From an uncultured Parasutterella sp. (GTDB lineage Bacteria > Pseudomonadota > Gammaproteobacteria > Burkholderiales > Burkholderiaceae_F): a stretch of 14,797 bases of DNA. The notes under the pieces are model-generated. The model saw nothing but the letters and a program-made list of their open reading frames with translations. It was not told the origin of the DNA and made no database searches. Both the position numbers and the translations under genes were made by a program. The stretch covers positions 1 through 14,797 of the forward strand of contig CAAFTZ010000174.1 in the NCBI GenBank assembly GCA_900766055.1. The letters are read 5' to 3'. How positions within the stretch are numbered: position 1 is the first letter of the stretch; the number at the start of each line of letters is the position of its first letter. Shown one piece after another: positions 7,479-14,760 of this stretch.

Positions 7479-7483
7479 ACTAG

Positions 7484-7512
7484 ATATTGCCACAACTATC
7501 AAAAACAGTCAA
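7484..7512 (-). promoter_or_regulatory. Predicted tracrRNA promoter
   Basis: On the minus strand a -35-like TTGACT (7507-7512) is spaced 17 bases from a -10-like CAATAT (7484-7489). The start would fall near 7477, exactly at the edge of the anti-repeat. The -35 is strong and the -10 weak. Confidence 0.6.
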
Positions 7513-7582
7513 GCAATCACCCCAAATTTTCGAAAATAATGGCACTTTTTGTGCAGATCGACCATTTTCGAAACACAGACCA

Positions 7583-7626
7583 GAAACCAACTGTCAAAAA
7601 TCATTTGTTTTCAATCAGTTGGTTTC
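7583..7626. repeat. 11-bp inverted repeat adjoining the first CRISPR repeat
   Basis: Perfect arms GAAACCAACTG (7583-7593) and CAGTTGGTTTC (7616-7626) flank a 22-base loop and end three bases before the repeat at 7630. The arm is a rearranged version of the repeat end (CAACTG plus GAAAC). It could be an adaptation-complex site or a hairpin at the 3' end of the pre-crRNA; there is no T-run. Confidence 0.6.
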
Positions 7627-7629
7627 GGA

Positions 7630-8232
7630 GCTTCAATCGTACATTCTTTCAACAACAACTGAAACGTTATTTTTTTGGTTACATAGCGGGCAACATAAGC
7701 AGCTTCAATCGTACATTCTTTCAACAACAACTGAAACAAGAAAAGAAGTTCCGAGCGCGATTACACGGAAGGGCTTCAATCGTACATTCTTTCAACAACA
7801 ACTGAAACAGACTTCAGTCAGCACTTCTTCAGGCGTCTTGTCGCTTCAATCGTACATTCTTTCAACAACAACTGAAACTGAGTTCTTGGGGCTGGATAAG
7901 GCCGCAGCACAGGTCGCTTCAATCGTACATTCTTTCAACAACAACTGAAACTCAGGCTTCGGGGCGGTTTGCTCAGCCGATTTCGAGCTTCAATCGTACA
8001 TTCTTTCAACAACAACTGAAACTTCAAATAGAACTCCGAGGGTCATTCTCTGTCCGGCTTCAATCGTACATTCTTTCAACAACAACTGAAACTTCGTAAT
8101 ATCAAGGGCATCGGTCAGGGCACTAAAGCTTCAGTCGTACATTCTTTCAACAACAACTGAAACTCACAGTAGCGGGTTATGAATGGAACGGTAAACGCTT
8201 CAATCGTACATTCTTTCAACTTCAACTAAAAC
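7630..8232 (-). CRISPR. Type II-B CRISPR array, 9 repeats and 8 spacers
   Basis: Repeats of 36 bp start at 7630, 7702, 7773, 7843, 7916, 7987, 8057, 8128 and 8197. On the plus strand each begins GCTTCAATCGTACATTC and ends CAACAACTGAAAC. Spacers are 36, 35, 34, 37, 35, 34, 35 and 33 bp and unrelated to each other. The first seven repeats are identical, the eighth has one change (A to G at its position 7) and the ninth has three. In crRNA sense (minus strand) the repeat begins GTTTCAGTTG, like other type II-B repeats, and this is the sense complementary to the tracrRNA. Transcription is therefore assigned to the minus strand, opposite to the cas genes. The final ...CAACTGAAAC resembles, from memory, the Francisella novicida repeat end. 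Confidence 0.97.
8197..8232 (-). repeat. Degenerate terminal CRISPR repeat
   Basis: This repeat differs from the consensus at three positions (AAC changed to TTC near its middle, and TGAAAC changed to TAAAAC). In a minus-strand transcript it precedes the first spacer, so it supplies no guide handle and is free to decay. Worn repeats normally mark the oldest end of an array. Confidence 0.85.
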
Positions 8233-8265
8233 TTAACGCTTCTTCTGGACACTTTCTCCGTAGAC

Positions 8266-8424
8266 CTAGTTTTTTCCCATCGCTTTATAGGCTTGCTGAC
8301 GTATCCAACGAGCCCCGCCTTGTTCCCGTTTCAAAGCCGTAACGTCCTTTGGTAGATAGAACGTTACGCGCTGTCCACCTTCAGGAGTTTTTCTAGGGGC
8401 TCCTACCTTTTTCTTTTCATTCAT
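8266..8424 (-). CDS. Small ribbon-helix-helix-like protein between the array and cas9
   Basis: This 52-aa protein starts at the ATG at 8424, chosen because AGGAG lies five bases upstream; an ATG ten codons earlier (8454) lacks such a site. The N-terminus is basic (KKKVGAPRK). A strand-like QRVTFYLP (18-25) and two helices (KDVTALKREQ, then ARWIRQQAYKAM) separated by GG follow, the layout of Arc/MetJ-type ribbon-helix-helix repressors. I do not recognise a named family. It is divergent from cas9 and ends 33 bases before the worn end of the array, reading toward it. It might regulate cas9 or the array, and its transcript may run into the array. The fold assignment is by pattern only. Confidence 0.6.
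   Translation of the reverse strand: MNEKKKVGAPRKTPEGGQRVTFYLPKDVTALKREQGGARWIRQQAYKAMGKN
8284..8289 (-). promoter_or_regulatory. Weak candidate -10 box for pre-crRNA
   Basis: Minus-strand TATAAA lies within the end of the small gene, about 50 bases before the array. No good -35 is present at proper spacing. The array could instead be read from the small gene's promoter or from promoters inside repeats. Confidence 0.2.
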
Positions 8425-8461
8425 TAGTGCTCCTGTTTCAATCTTACATACCATTGCAAAA

Positions 8462-8488
8462 AGTATATGTATTTGTCTATCTACTCAA
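8462..8488 (-). promoter_or_regulatory. Candidate promoter of the small ribbon-helix-helix gene
   Basis: Minus-strand TTGAGT (8483-8488) and TATACT (8462-8467) are separated by 15 bases, shorter than ideal. It sits in the divergent region shared with the cas9 promoter. Confidence 0.35.
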
Positions 8489-8518
8489 ATAACTGTATTC
8501 AAACTTTCTAATTCAACC

Positions 8519-8524
8519 TATAAT
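8519..8524 (+). promoter_or_regulatory. Candidate -10 box of the cas operon
   Basis: A perfect TATAAT lies 36 bases before the cas9 start codon. The best -35-like sequence is TTCAAA at 8498-8503, 15 bases upstream, so the -35 is weak. The Shine-Dalgarno AGAGGG is at 8551-8556. Confidence 0.5.
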
Positions 8525-8560
8525 TTTGTAACTAAATAATAAATTCTTGAAGAGGGAAAA

Positions 8561-11500
8561 ATGGGTAAAACTCACATTATTGGCGTCGGTCTTGACTTGG
8601 GAGGAACCTATACCGGAACTTTTATTACCTCTCATCCATCTGACGAAGCTGAACAAAAAGATCATTCGTCTGCCTTTACCGTCGTTAATAGTGAAAAACT
8701 CTCTTTCTCTTCAAAATCTAGAACAGCCGTGAGACACCGAGTCCGCTCCTACAAGGGATTCGATTTAAGAAGAAGATTATTACTTTTGATCGCAGAGCAT
8801 CAGCTTCTTCAAGAAAAACAGACATTGACGCTGGAAGAACGAGGAAATCTTCGTATCGCTTTGTCCGGCTACCTCAAAAGAAGAGGTTACGCCCGTACAG
8901 AAGCTGAAACAGACATGTCTGTTTTAGAAAGTCTAGATCCTTCAGTATTTTCCTCCGCGCCGGGTTTCACTAATTTCTTCAATGATTCCGAACCCTTGAA
9001 TATTCAGTGGGAAGCTATCGCAAACTCTCCTGAGACCGCCAGGGCTCTCAATAAGGAATTGTCCGGACAAAAAGAGGCGGACTTTAAAAAGTACATTAAA
9101 ACCAGCTTCCCCGAATACAGTGCAAAAGAGATTCTTGCCAATTACGTCGAAGGACGCCGCGCTATCCTAGACGCCTCGAAATACATCGCTAATCTTCAAT
9201 CTTTAGGACACAAACATCGCTCTAAATATCTCAGCGATATCCTTCAGGACATGAAGCGAGATTCCAGAATTACGCGTCTATCTGAAGCCTTTGGCTCCAC
9301 AGATAATTTGTGGAGAATTATCGGCAACATCTCTAATCTTCAAGAGCGTGCGGTTCGCTGGTATTTCAATGATGCAAAATTCGAGCAAGGACAAGAACAA
9401 TTAGACGCGGATAAATTAAAGAATATCCTCGTCCGCGCTTTAAAGTATCTTCGATCAGACGATAAAGAATGGGCTGCTTCTCAAAAACAAATCATTCAAT
9501 CTTTAGAGCAGTCCGACGATGTTTTGGGTGTGCTCGCAAGACTTGATCCCGACCGCACCATTCCTCCTTACGAGGACCAGAACAACAGAAGACCTCCGGA
9601 AGATCAGACGTTATATCTGAATCCGAAGACTTTGTCTTCTGAATATGGAGATAAGTGGAAGTCCTGGGCGAATAAATTTGCCGGCGCCTACCCTCTTCTC
9701 ACAGCAGATCTGGCTGAAATCTTAAAAAACACGGATCGTAAAAGCAGAATAAAAATCCGATCGGATGTCCTGCCCGACTCTGATTATCGGCTTGCCTATA
9801 TCTTGCAGCGAGCGCTTGATCGAAGCATCGCTCTTGATGAATGCTCGATTAGAAGAACCGCTGAAGACTTCGAGAACGGAGTCGTCATTAAAAACGAAAA
9901 ATTAGAAGAGGTACTCTCGGGCCATCAGCTGGAAGAGTTTCTTGAATTTGCCAATCGCTACTATCAAGAAACTGCTAAGGCAAAAAATGGCCTTTGGTTC
10001 CCTGAAAACGCCCTCTTAGAAAGAGCTGACCTGCATCCTCCGATGAAAAACAAAATCCTTCATGTGATCGTCGGGCAGGCTCTAGGCGTTTCGCCAACAA
10101 AGGGAACCGAGTTTATCGATAAGATCTGGAACAGCAAAGTCAAAGGTCGTTCGACGGTTCGCTCGATTTGCAATGCAATTGAGAATGAAAGAAAGACTTA
10201 CGATCCTTATTTTTCTGAAGACTACAAATTCGTCAAAACAGCATTAAAAGAAGGCAAAACAGAAAAAGAACTCTCTAAGAAGTTTGCTTCCGTTATTAAA
10301 GTGCTGAAGATGGTCAACGAAGTTGTCCCCTTTATCGGAAAAGAACTCCAGTTGTCGGATGAGGCTCAAAGTAGATTTGATAACCCGTATTCTTTGGCTC
10401 AGTTATATAACCTTATCGAAACCGAAAGAAACGGATTCTCTAAAGTCTCTCTTGCCGCCCACTTAGAAAACGCCTGGCGCATGACGATGACAGCCGGCTC
10501 GGCACAATGCAGTCGCCTCCCTGCGGACTGCGTTCGTCCATTCGACGGATTTATTCGCAAAGCTATCGACAGGAATTCTTGGGAAGTTGCTAAAAGGATT
10601 GCGGAAGAAGTTAAAAAGAGCGTGGATTTTACTAATGGAACCGTAAAAATCCCGGTTGCCGTTGAAGCCAACTCTTTTAATTTCACTGCCTCTCTCACTG
10701 ACTTGAAGTACATTCAGCTTAAAGAACAAAAACTGAAGAAGAAGCTGGAAGACATTCAACGCAATGAAGAGAACCAGGGGAAGAGATGGTTAAGCAAAGA
10801 GGAAAGAATCCGTGCTGACAGTCACGGAATTTGCGCTTATACCGGAAGACCGCTCGATGACGTCGGAGAAATCGATCACATTATTCCGCGCAGCCTGACA
10901 TTAAAGAAGTCAGAAAGCATCTATAACAGTGAAGTAAACCTTATCTTTGTCAGCGCACAGGGAAATCAAGAGAAGAAAAACAATATCTACTTACTCTCTA
11001 ATCTTGCTAACAATTATCTGGCTGCTGTCTTTGGCACGTCTGACCTGAACCAAATTACTAATGAGATCGAAAGCACAGTGCTCCAGCTAAAAGCTGCAGG
11101 CAGGCTTGGCTATTTCGATCTGCTTTCTGAGAAAGAAAGAGCATGTGCCCGTCACGCTTTATTCCTGAACTCAGACTCCGAAGCCCGTCGGGCGGTCATA
11201 GACGTTCTAAGTTCCAGAAGAAAAGCCTCTGTAAATGGTACGCAGGCTTGGTTCGTCCGCTCCATTTTCTCGAAGGTAAGGCAAGCACTTGCGGCTTGGA
11301 TTCAGGAAACAGGTAATGAACTCGTTTTTGATGCCATCTCGGTCCCTGCCGCCGATTCGAGCGAGATGCGGAAACGCTTTGCTGGATATCGGCCGGAATT
11401 CCGTAAAGCCAAGGTGCAGCCGGTCGCTTCACACTCCATCGACGCTATGTGTATTTACTTGGCGGCCTGCTCTGATCCTTTCAAAACTAGAAGAATGGGA

Positions 11501-12844
11501 TCTCAGTTAGCCATTTATGAACCGATTAATTTCGACAATCTGTTCACCGGCTCATGCCAAGTAGTTCAAAACACTCCGAGAAGTTTTTCTGATAAGACGA
11601 ATATCTCTAATTCTCCGATCTTTAAAGAAACGATCTACGCCGAACGATTCTTAGACATCATCGTCTCTAGGGGAGAAATCTTTGTCGGTTATCCTGCTAA
11701 TACGCCGTTTGAGAAGACTCCCAATCGTATTTCTATCGGAGGAAAGGATCCTTTCAGCATTCTCAGCGTCCTGGGAGCTTACTTAAATAAAGCGCCAAGC
11801 AGCGAAAAAGAAAAACTGACGATTTATAGAGTTGAAAAGAACAAGGCATTCGAGCTTCTCTCTAAAGTAGCCGGCTCCAAATTTACCGCTGAAGAGGATA
11901 AAGCCGCGAAGATTCTAGAAGCCCTCCATTTTGTTACTGTAAAGCAAGACGTTGCTGCAACCGTTTCTGATCTCGTTAAGTCTAAAAAAGAACTTTCGAA
12001 AGACTCAATTGAAGATCTAGCTAAACAAAAAGGCTGTCTCAAAAAAGTTGAATACTCTTCGAAGGAATTTAAATTTAAGGGATCTCTTATTATCCCGACA
12101 GCAGTTGAGTGGGGTAAGGTTCTTTGGTACGTTTTCAAAGAAAATACTGCCGAGGAACTCAAAGACGAAAATGTCTTGAGAAAAGCATTAGAGGCTGCTT
12201 GGCCCTCTTCTTTCGGAACAAGAAATCTTCATTCGAAAGCGAAGAGAGTATTCAGCCTGCCCGTCGTTGCTACTCAATCCGGAGCAGTTCGAATCAGAAG
12301 AAAAACAGCTTTCGGGGACTTCGTTTATCAATCTCAAGATACCAATAATCTTTACTCCTCTTTCCCCGTGAAAAATGGAAAATTAGATTGGAGCTCTCCG
12401 ATCATCCATCCTGCACTGCAAAACCGCAATCTAACCGCTTACGGTTACCGCTTTGTGGATCATGACAGAAGTATTTCCATGTCTGAATTCCGAGAGATCT
12501 ACAACAAAGATGACTTGAGAATCGAGCTTGCTCAAGGCACTTCCAGCCGCCGCTACCTACGAGTTGAAATGCCTGGAGAAAAATTCTTAGCTTGGTTCGG
12601 AGAAAATTCTATTTCCTTAGGAAGTTCTTTTAAATTTAGCGTCTCGGAGGTTTTTGACAACAAAATTTATACTGAGAACGCAGAATTTACGAAGTTCCTC
12701 CCTAAACCAAGAGAAGACAACAAACACAACGGTACGATTTTCTTCGAATTAGTCGGACCAAGAGTGATTTTCAACTACATTGTCGGAGGTGCAGCCAGTT
12801 CGCTGAAAGAAATCTTCTCAGAGGCCGGTAAGGAAAGGTCATGA
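8561..12844 (+). CDS. cas9: Cas9 endonuclease, subtype II-B
   Basis: This 1427-aa RNA-guided DNA endonuclease cuts the target strand with HNH and the other strand with RuvC. RuvC-I is GVGLDLGGTYTG with Asp12. The arginine-rich bridge helix spans residues ~54-80. RuvC-II is IPVAVEANSFNF with Glu702. The HNH domain has CAYTGRPL, then EIDHIIPRS with catalytic His773 and the VNLIFV asparagine segment. RuvC-III is SHSIDA with His958 and Asp961. All expected catalytic residues are present. The length and the cas4 partner fit II-B (Csx12-type) and, from memory, the Sutterella wadsworthensis enzyme. The C-terminal ~350 residues should hold the PAM-interacting region. ATG is chosen for the AGAGGG ribosome site four bases upstream. 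Its stop overlaps cas1 by four bases (ATGA). It appears active. Confidence 0.97.
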   Translation: MGKTHIIGVGLDLGGTYTGTFITSHPSDEAEQKDHSSAFTVVNSEKLSFSSKSRTAVRHRVRSYKGFDLRRRLLLLIAEHQLLQEKQTLTLEERGNLRIALSGYLKRRGYARTEAETDMSVLESLDPSVFSSAPGFTNFFNDSEPLNIQWEAIANSPETARALNKELSGQKEADFKKYIKTSFPEYSAKEILANYVEGRRAILDASKYIANLQSLGHKHRSKYLSDILQDMKRDSRITRLSEAFGSTDNLWRIIGNISNLQERAVRWYFNDAKFEQGQEQLDADKLKNILVRALKYLRSDDKEWAASQKQIIQSLEQSDDVLGVLARLDPDRTIPPYEDQNNRRPPEDQTLYLNPKTLSSEYGDKWKSWANKFAGAYPLLTADLAEILKNTDRKSRIKIRSDVLPDSDYRLAYILQRALDRSIALDECSIRRTAEDFENGVVIKNEKLEEVLSGHQLEEFLEFANRYYQETAKAKNGLWFPENALLERADLHPPMKNKILHVIVGQALGVSPTKGTEFIDKIWNSKVKGRSTVRSICNAIENERKTYDPYFSEDYKFVKTALKEGKTEKELSKKFASVIKVLKMVNEVVPFIGKELQLSDEAQSRFDNPYSLAQLYNLIETERNGFSKVSLAAHLENAWRMTMTAGSAQCSRLPADCVRPFDGFIRKAIDRNSWEVAKRIAEEVKKSVDFTNGTVKIPVAVEANSFNFTASLTDLKYIQLKEQKLKKKLEDIQRNEENQGKRWLSKEERIRADSHGICAYTGRPLDDVGEIDHIIPRSLTLKKSESIYNSEVNLIFVSAQGNQEKKNNIYLLSNLANNYLAAVFGTSDLNQITNEIESTVLQLKAAGRLGYFDLLSEKERACARHALFLNSDSEARRAVIDVLSSRRKASVNGTQAWFVRSIFSKVRQALAAWIQETGNELVFDAISVPAADSSEMRKRFAGYRPEFRKAKVQPVASHSIDAMCIYLAACSDPFKTRRMGSQLAIYEPINFDNLFTGSCQVVQNTPRSFSDKTNISNSPIFKETIYAERFLDIIVSRGEIFVGYPANTPFEKTPNRISIGGKDPFSILSVLGAYLNKAPSSEKEKLTIYRVEKNKAFELLSKVAGSKFTAEEDKAAKILEALHFVTVKQDVAATVSDLVKSKKELSKDSIEDLAKQKGCLKKVEYSSKEFKFKGSLIIPTAVEWGKVLWYVFKENTAEELKDENVLRKALEAAWPSSFGTRNLHSKAKRVFSLPVVATQSGAVRIRRKTAFGDFVYQSQDTNNLYSSFPVKNGKLDWSSPIIHPALQNRNLTAYGYRFVDHDRSISMSEFREIYNKDDLRIELAQGTSSRRYLRVEMPGEKFLAWFGENSISLGSSFKFSVSEVFDNKIYTENAEFTKFLPKPREDNKHNGTIFFELVGPRVIFNYIVGGAASSLKEIFSEAGKERS

Positions 12845-13833
12845 GACACCTAACCGTCTCAGGATTTGGCGATTTCCTCGGTGTTCACGGAAATCGCCTG
12901 ATCGTACGCAACGGCGATAACGTTATATTAGAAACTGCACTTTCCAGACTCAGAACCATCCGAATCGATAAAAGCGTCTCCTTATCTTCAAACCTGATCC
13001 TGGCCTGCGCAGCAAGAGGTATTCGAATCTACTTTCTTGACTGGAAAGGCGTAGGAGTTGTCGAAGTATCCGGCATGCACCGCCATGCAGTCGTCGGCGT
13101 CAGAAAATCTCAGTTCGAATGCCTCAAATCTTCGCAAGCCCAGCTTTTGGCTAAGGAAATCATATTTTCGAAGATCCGAAACCAACGTGCCGTCCTCCTT
13201 TATTTCAGTAAATATCTCATGAAAAGAGAGACGGCTTATGGCCTTTTACTTCGGAATGCCGGAACTCGATTAGAAGAGATCAGTAACTTACTGAACACTC
13301 GAGCCTCAGGGCCCGACTGGAAGAATACGGTAATGGGACTGGAAGGAAGCGCTTCACTCATTTACTGGAACGCTTTAAAAGAAGCGAGACTTTTACCCGA
13401 GACGTTCCAAGAACGCGAAGGAAGAGGCAGCACTGAAATCACCAACGCTGCACTTAACTATGGGTACGCAATTCTTCAGAGTTATATTCAAAATGCGCTC
13501 GGCAACGCAGGACTGGAGATCTACGCGGGGCTGCTCCATGCAGATCGAGCCGGAAAGCCATCTTTGGTACTTGACTGCATGGAGGAGTACAGAGCGTGGG
13601 TGGTCGATAGAAATGTCATCAGTCTGAGATGCAAGCTTGGTTCTGAGCAGAACTTTTTGGACGCTGCGTTGAAGAAACAATTGGTGGAAGTTATCGACAA
13701 AACGATGAGTACAAAAATCAATTACTCACAGAAGCAATGCAAATTAGAGAATGTTCTTCAGCGGCAGGTCTATAAACTTGCAGGAGCTATCGTAGAAGGC
13801 AAATGCTACCGCGGTATTCGATTCAAATGGTGA
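12841..13833 (+). CDS. cas1: CRISPR-associated integrase Cas1
   Basis: This 330-aa protein is the metal-dependent integrase that, with Cas2, inserts new spacers. The N-terminal beta domain begins VSGFGDFLGVHGNRLIVR, typical of type II Cas1. Catalytic residues are visible: Glu168 in GLEGSASLIYW, His233 in GLLHADRAGKPSL and Asp245 in VLDCMEEYR. NAALNYGYAIL is the family's helical motif. The gene follows an AGGAAAGG ribosome site inside the end of cas9 and overlaps it by four bases. It is full-length and should be active. Confidence 0.97.
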   Translation: MRHLTVSGFGDFLGVHGNRLIVRNGDNVILETALSRLRTIRIDKSVSLSSNLILACAARGIRIYFLDWKGVGVVEVSGMHRHAVVGVRKSQFECLKSSQAQLLAKEIIFSKIRNQRAVLLYFSKYLMKRETAYGLLLRNAGTRLEEISNLLNTRASGPDWKNTVMGLEGSASLIYWNALKEARLLPETFQEREGRGSTEITNAALNYGYAILQSYIQNALGNAGLEIYAGLLHADRAGKPSLVLDCMEEYRAWVVDRNVISLRCKLGSEQNFLDAALKKQLVEVIDKTMSTKINYSQKQCKLENVLQRQVYKLAGAIVEGKCYRGIRFKW

Positions 13834-13836
13834 GTT

Positions 13837-14124
13837 ATGTACACACATTTTCTGATTTGCTACGACATTCCCAATACGCCGAAACGCACCAAGTTTGCTG
13901 AAATGCTGAAAAATCTTGGACTTGTCGCACTACAGAAATCTGTCTTCTACGGAGCGCTTACCGCCACAGAAAGACATGCTTTGGATTTTTCATCTAGGAA
14001 GCTTCTAGGCCCTGAGGATAAATGCCTTTGTATTCCTTGCGTGCTGAAACCTGAAGAATTCAAGAAATCAATTGGTTACGAGAATTTTGAATACAGCGAG
14101 CCCGATAGCTATGGATTCATCTAA
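13837..14124 (+). CDS. cas2: CRISPR-associated protein Cas2
   Basis: This 95-aa ferredoxin-like protein forms the dimeric core of the Cas1-Cas2 integration complex. The first strand FLICYDIPN carries the conserved Asp10, followed by KRTKFAEMLKNLGLVALQKSV, the usual helix and QKSVF motif. It starts three bases after the cas1 stop. Length is normal for the family. The C-terminal end overlaps the cas4 start by 14 bases. Confidence 0.95.
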   Translation: MYTHFLICYDIPNTPKRTKFAEMLKNLGLVALQKSVFYGALTATERHALDFSSRKLLGPEDKCLCIPCVLKPEEFKKSIGYENFEYSEPDSYGFI

Positions 14125-14710
14125 CCGCGGAAGTCTACCCGTTTCTTACATACGGCAATTTTGCTTTTGTCCGAGAATCCCTTTTCTGTCCGTGTTTTTG
14201 GAGATTAAACCGCCGCCACCTTTGTGGGTAAAAGACGGGTTGGAGTTTCATGAAAAGGCCGCGATGCTTCAAAAAAGAAGGAAGCTGTCAAAATTTAACT
14301 TGTCGGGAAAAGGGGTGTTCAAATCAAACATTTATTTGAAGAGCTCTGTTTATCCGATTCATGGAATCGCGGACGGTATTTTTATCATGGAGGATGGCGA
14401 GATTATTCCACTTGAATTCAAGGCCCGGGACAATTTTGTCGCTTCGCGCGGACACGTACTACAGTTAACGGGTTATGCCATTCTTCTAGAGGAGAAATTC
14501 CAAAGAGAGGTAAAGCAAGGGTTCATCCTTTACGGCAAGAAGGGCAAGAGCCTGCGCGTTGATTTCACGGAAGAAAGAAAAAAGAAAGTGATAGAAATAG
14601 CTCAAAAGATTATTAGTAGTTTCGAAACAGGACTTCTTCCAGACTCCCCTGCCACTTCAGCACAATGCGGACAATGCGAATTTTTAAATTTTTGCGGAGA
14701 CCGCTTTTAG
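14111..14710 (+). CDS. cas4: CRISPR-associated exonuclease Cas4
   Basis: This 199-aa RecB-type nuclease with an iron-sulfur cluster trims prespacers and helps choose PAM-flanked, oriented spacers. Cys20 (in FCFCPR) with Cys186, Cys189 and Cys195 (CGQCEFLNFC) are the cluster ligands. His47, Asp88 (GIADGIF), Glu102 and Lys104 (PLEFKA) and Gln118/Tyr122 (QLTGY) form the nuclease motifs. The ATG at 14111 is preferred over one at 14072, which would add 13 residues not typical of the family and overlap cas2 by 53 bases. Cas4 is diagnostic for subtype II-B among Cas9 systems. It is the last gene before a strong terminator. Confidence 0.93.
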   Translation: MDSSNRGSLPVSYIRQFCFCPRIPFLSVFLEIKPPPPLWVKDGLEFHEKAAMLQKRRKLSKFNLSGKGVFKSNIYLKSSVYPIHGIADGIFIMEDGEIIPLEFKARDNFVASRGHVLQLTGYAILLEEKFQREVKQGFILYGKKGKSLRVDFTEERKKKVIEIAQKIISSFETGLLPDSPATSAQCGQCEFLNFCGDRF

Positions 14711-14724
14711 CCCAAACTCCCGTG

Positions 14725-14760
14725 AAATAGCCCGTGATTATTTTTAATCGGGCTATTTTT
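14725..14760 (+). terminator. Intrinsic terminator of the cas operon
   Basis: AAATAGCCCG (14725-14734) pairs with CGGGCTATTT (14749-14758) with further inner GATTA/TAATC pairing, followed by a run of T. It lies 15 bases after the cas4 stop. No feature is evident in the remaining 37 bases. Confidence 0.9.

Larger units (their letters stand above)
7479..7629. other. Leader-like segment between tracrRNA and array
   Basis: This AT-rich 151-bp segment contains the tracrRNA promoter, a 12-bp palindrome ATTTTCGAAAAT (7526-7537), a second ATTTTCGAAA copy (7564-7573), a GCAC-TTTTT-GTGC hairpin (7542-7554 region) and a long inverted repeat beside the first repeat. The adjacent repeats are perfect while those at the far end are worn, so this side is the likelier site of spacer insertion. 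Leader function is inferred. Confidence 0.5.

Noticed and set aside
7460..7480. tracrRNA read on the plus strand, with plus-strand crRNAs
   Set aside because: Promoter, ordered hairpins and T-run terminator all fit only the minus strand, and type II repeats begin GTTT in crRNA sense.
7460..7480. An isolated, decayed tenth CRISPR repeat
   Set aside because: The match is only 17 bases, has no neighbouring spacer unit, and sits at the predicted 5' end of a terminated RNA, as expected for an anti-repeat.
7487..7948. Two overlapping plus-strand open frames (7487-7948 and 7539-7805) with repeated LQSYILSTTTET or FNRTFFQQQ peptides
   Set aside because: The peptide repeats are translations of the CRISPR repeats; there is no ribosome site or real protein character.
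8266..8424. Anti-CRISPR protein next to cas9
   Set aside because: Nothing in the sequence points to Cas9 inhibition; the DNA-binding pattern favours a regulator, and no phage genes are nearby.
8425..8454. Ten-codon upstream extension of the small ribbon-helix-helix-like gene
   Set aside because: The ATG at 8454 lacks a ribosome site, whereas AGGAG is well placed before the ATG at 8424.
10399..10759. Minus-strand open frames inside cas9 (and others at 11196-11432 and 11824-12162)
   Set aside because: They are shadows of a well-supported cas9 frame without family resemblance.
14072..14110. Longer Cas4 start at 14072
   Set aside because: It would add 13 residues encoded within cas2 that are not typical of Cas4; the internal ATG at 14111 gives a normal N-terminus.
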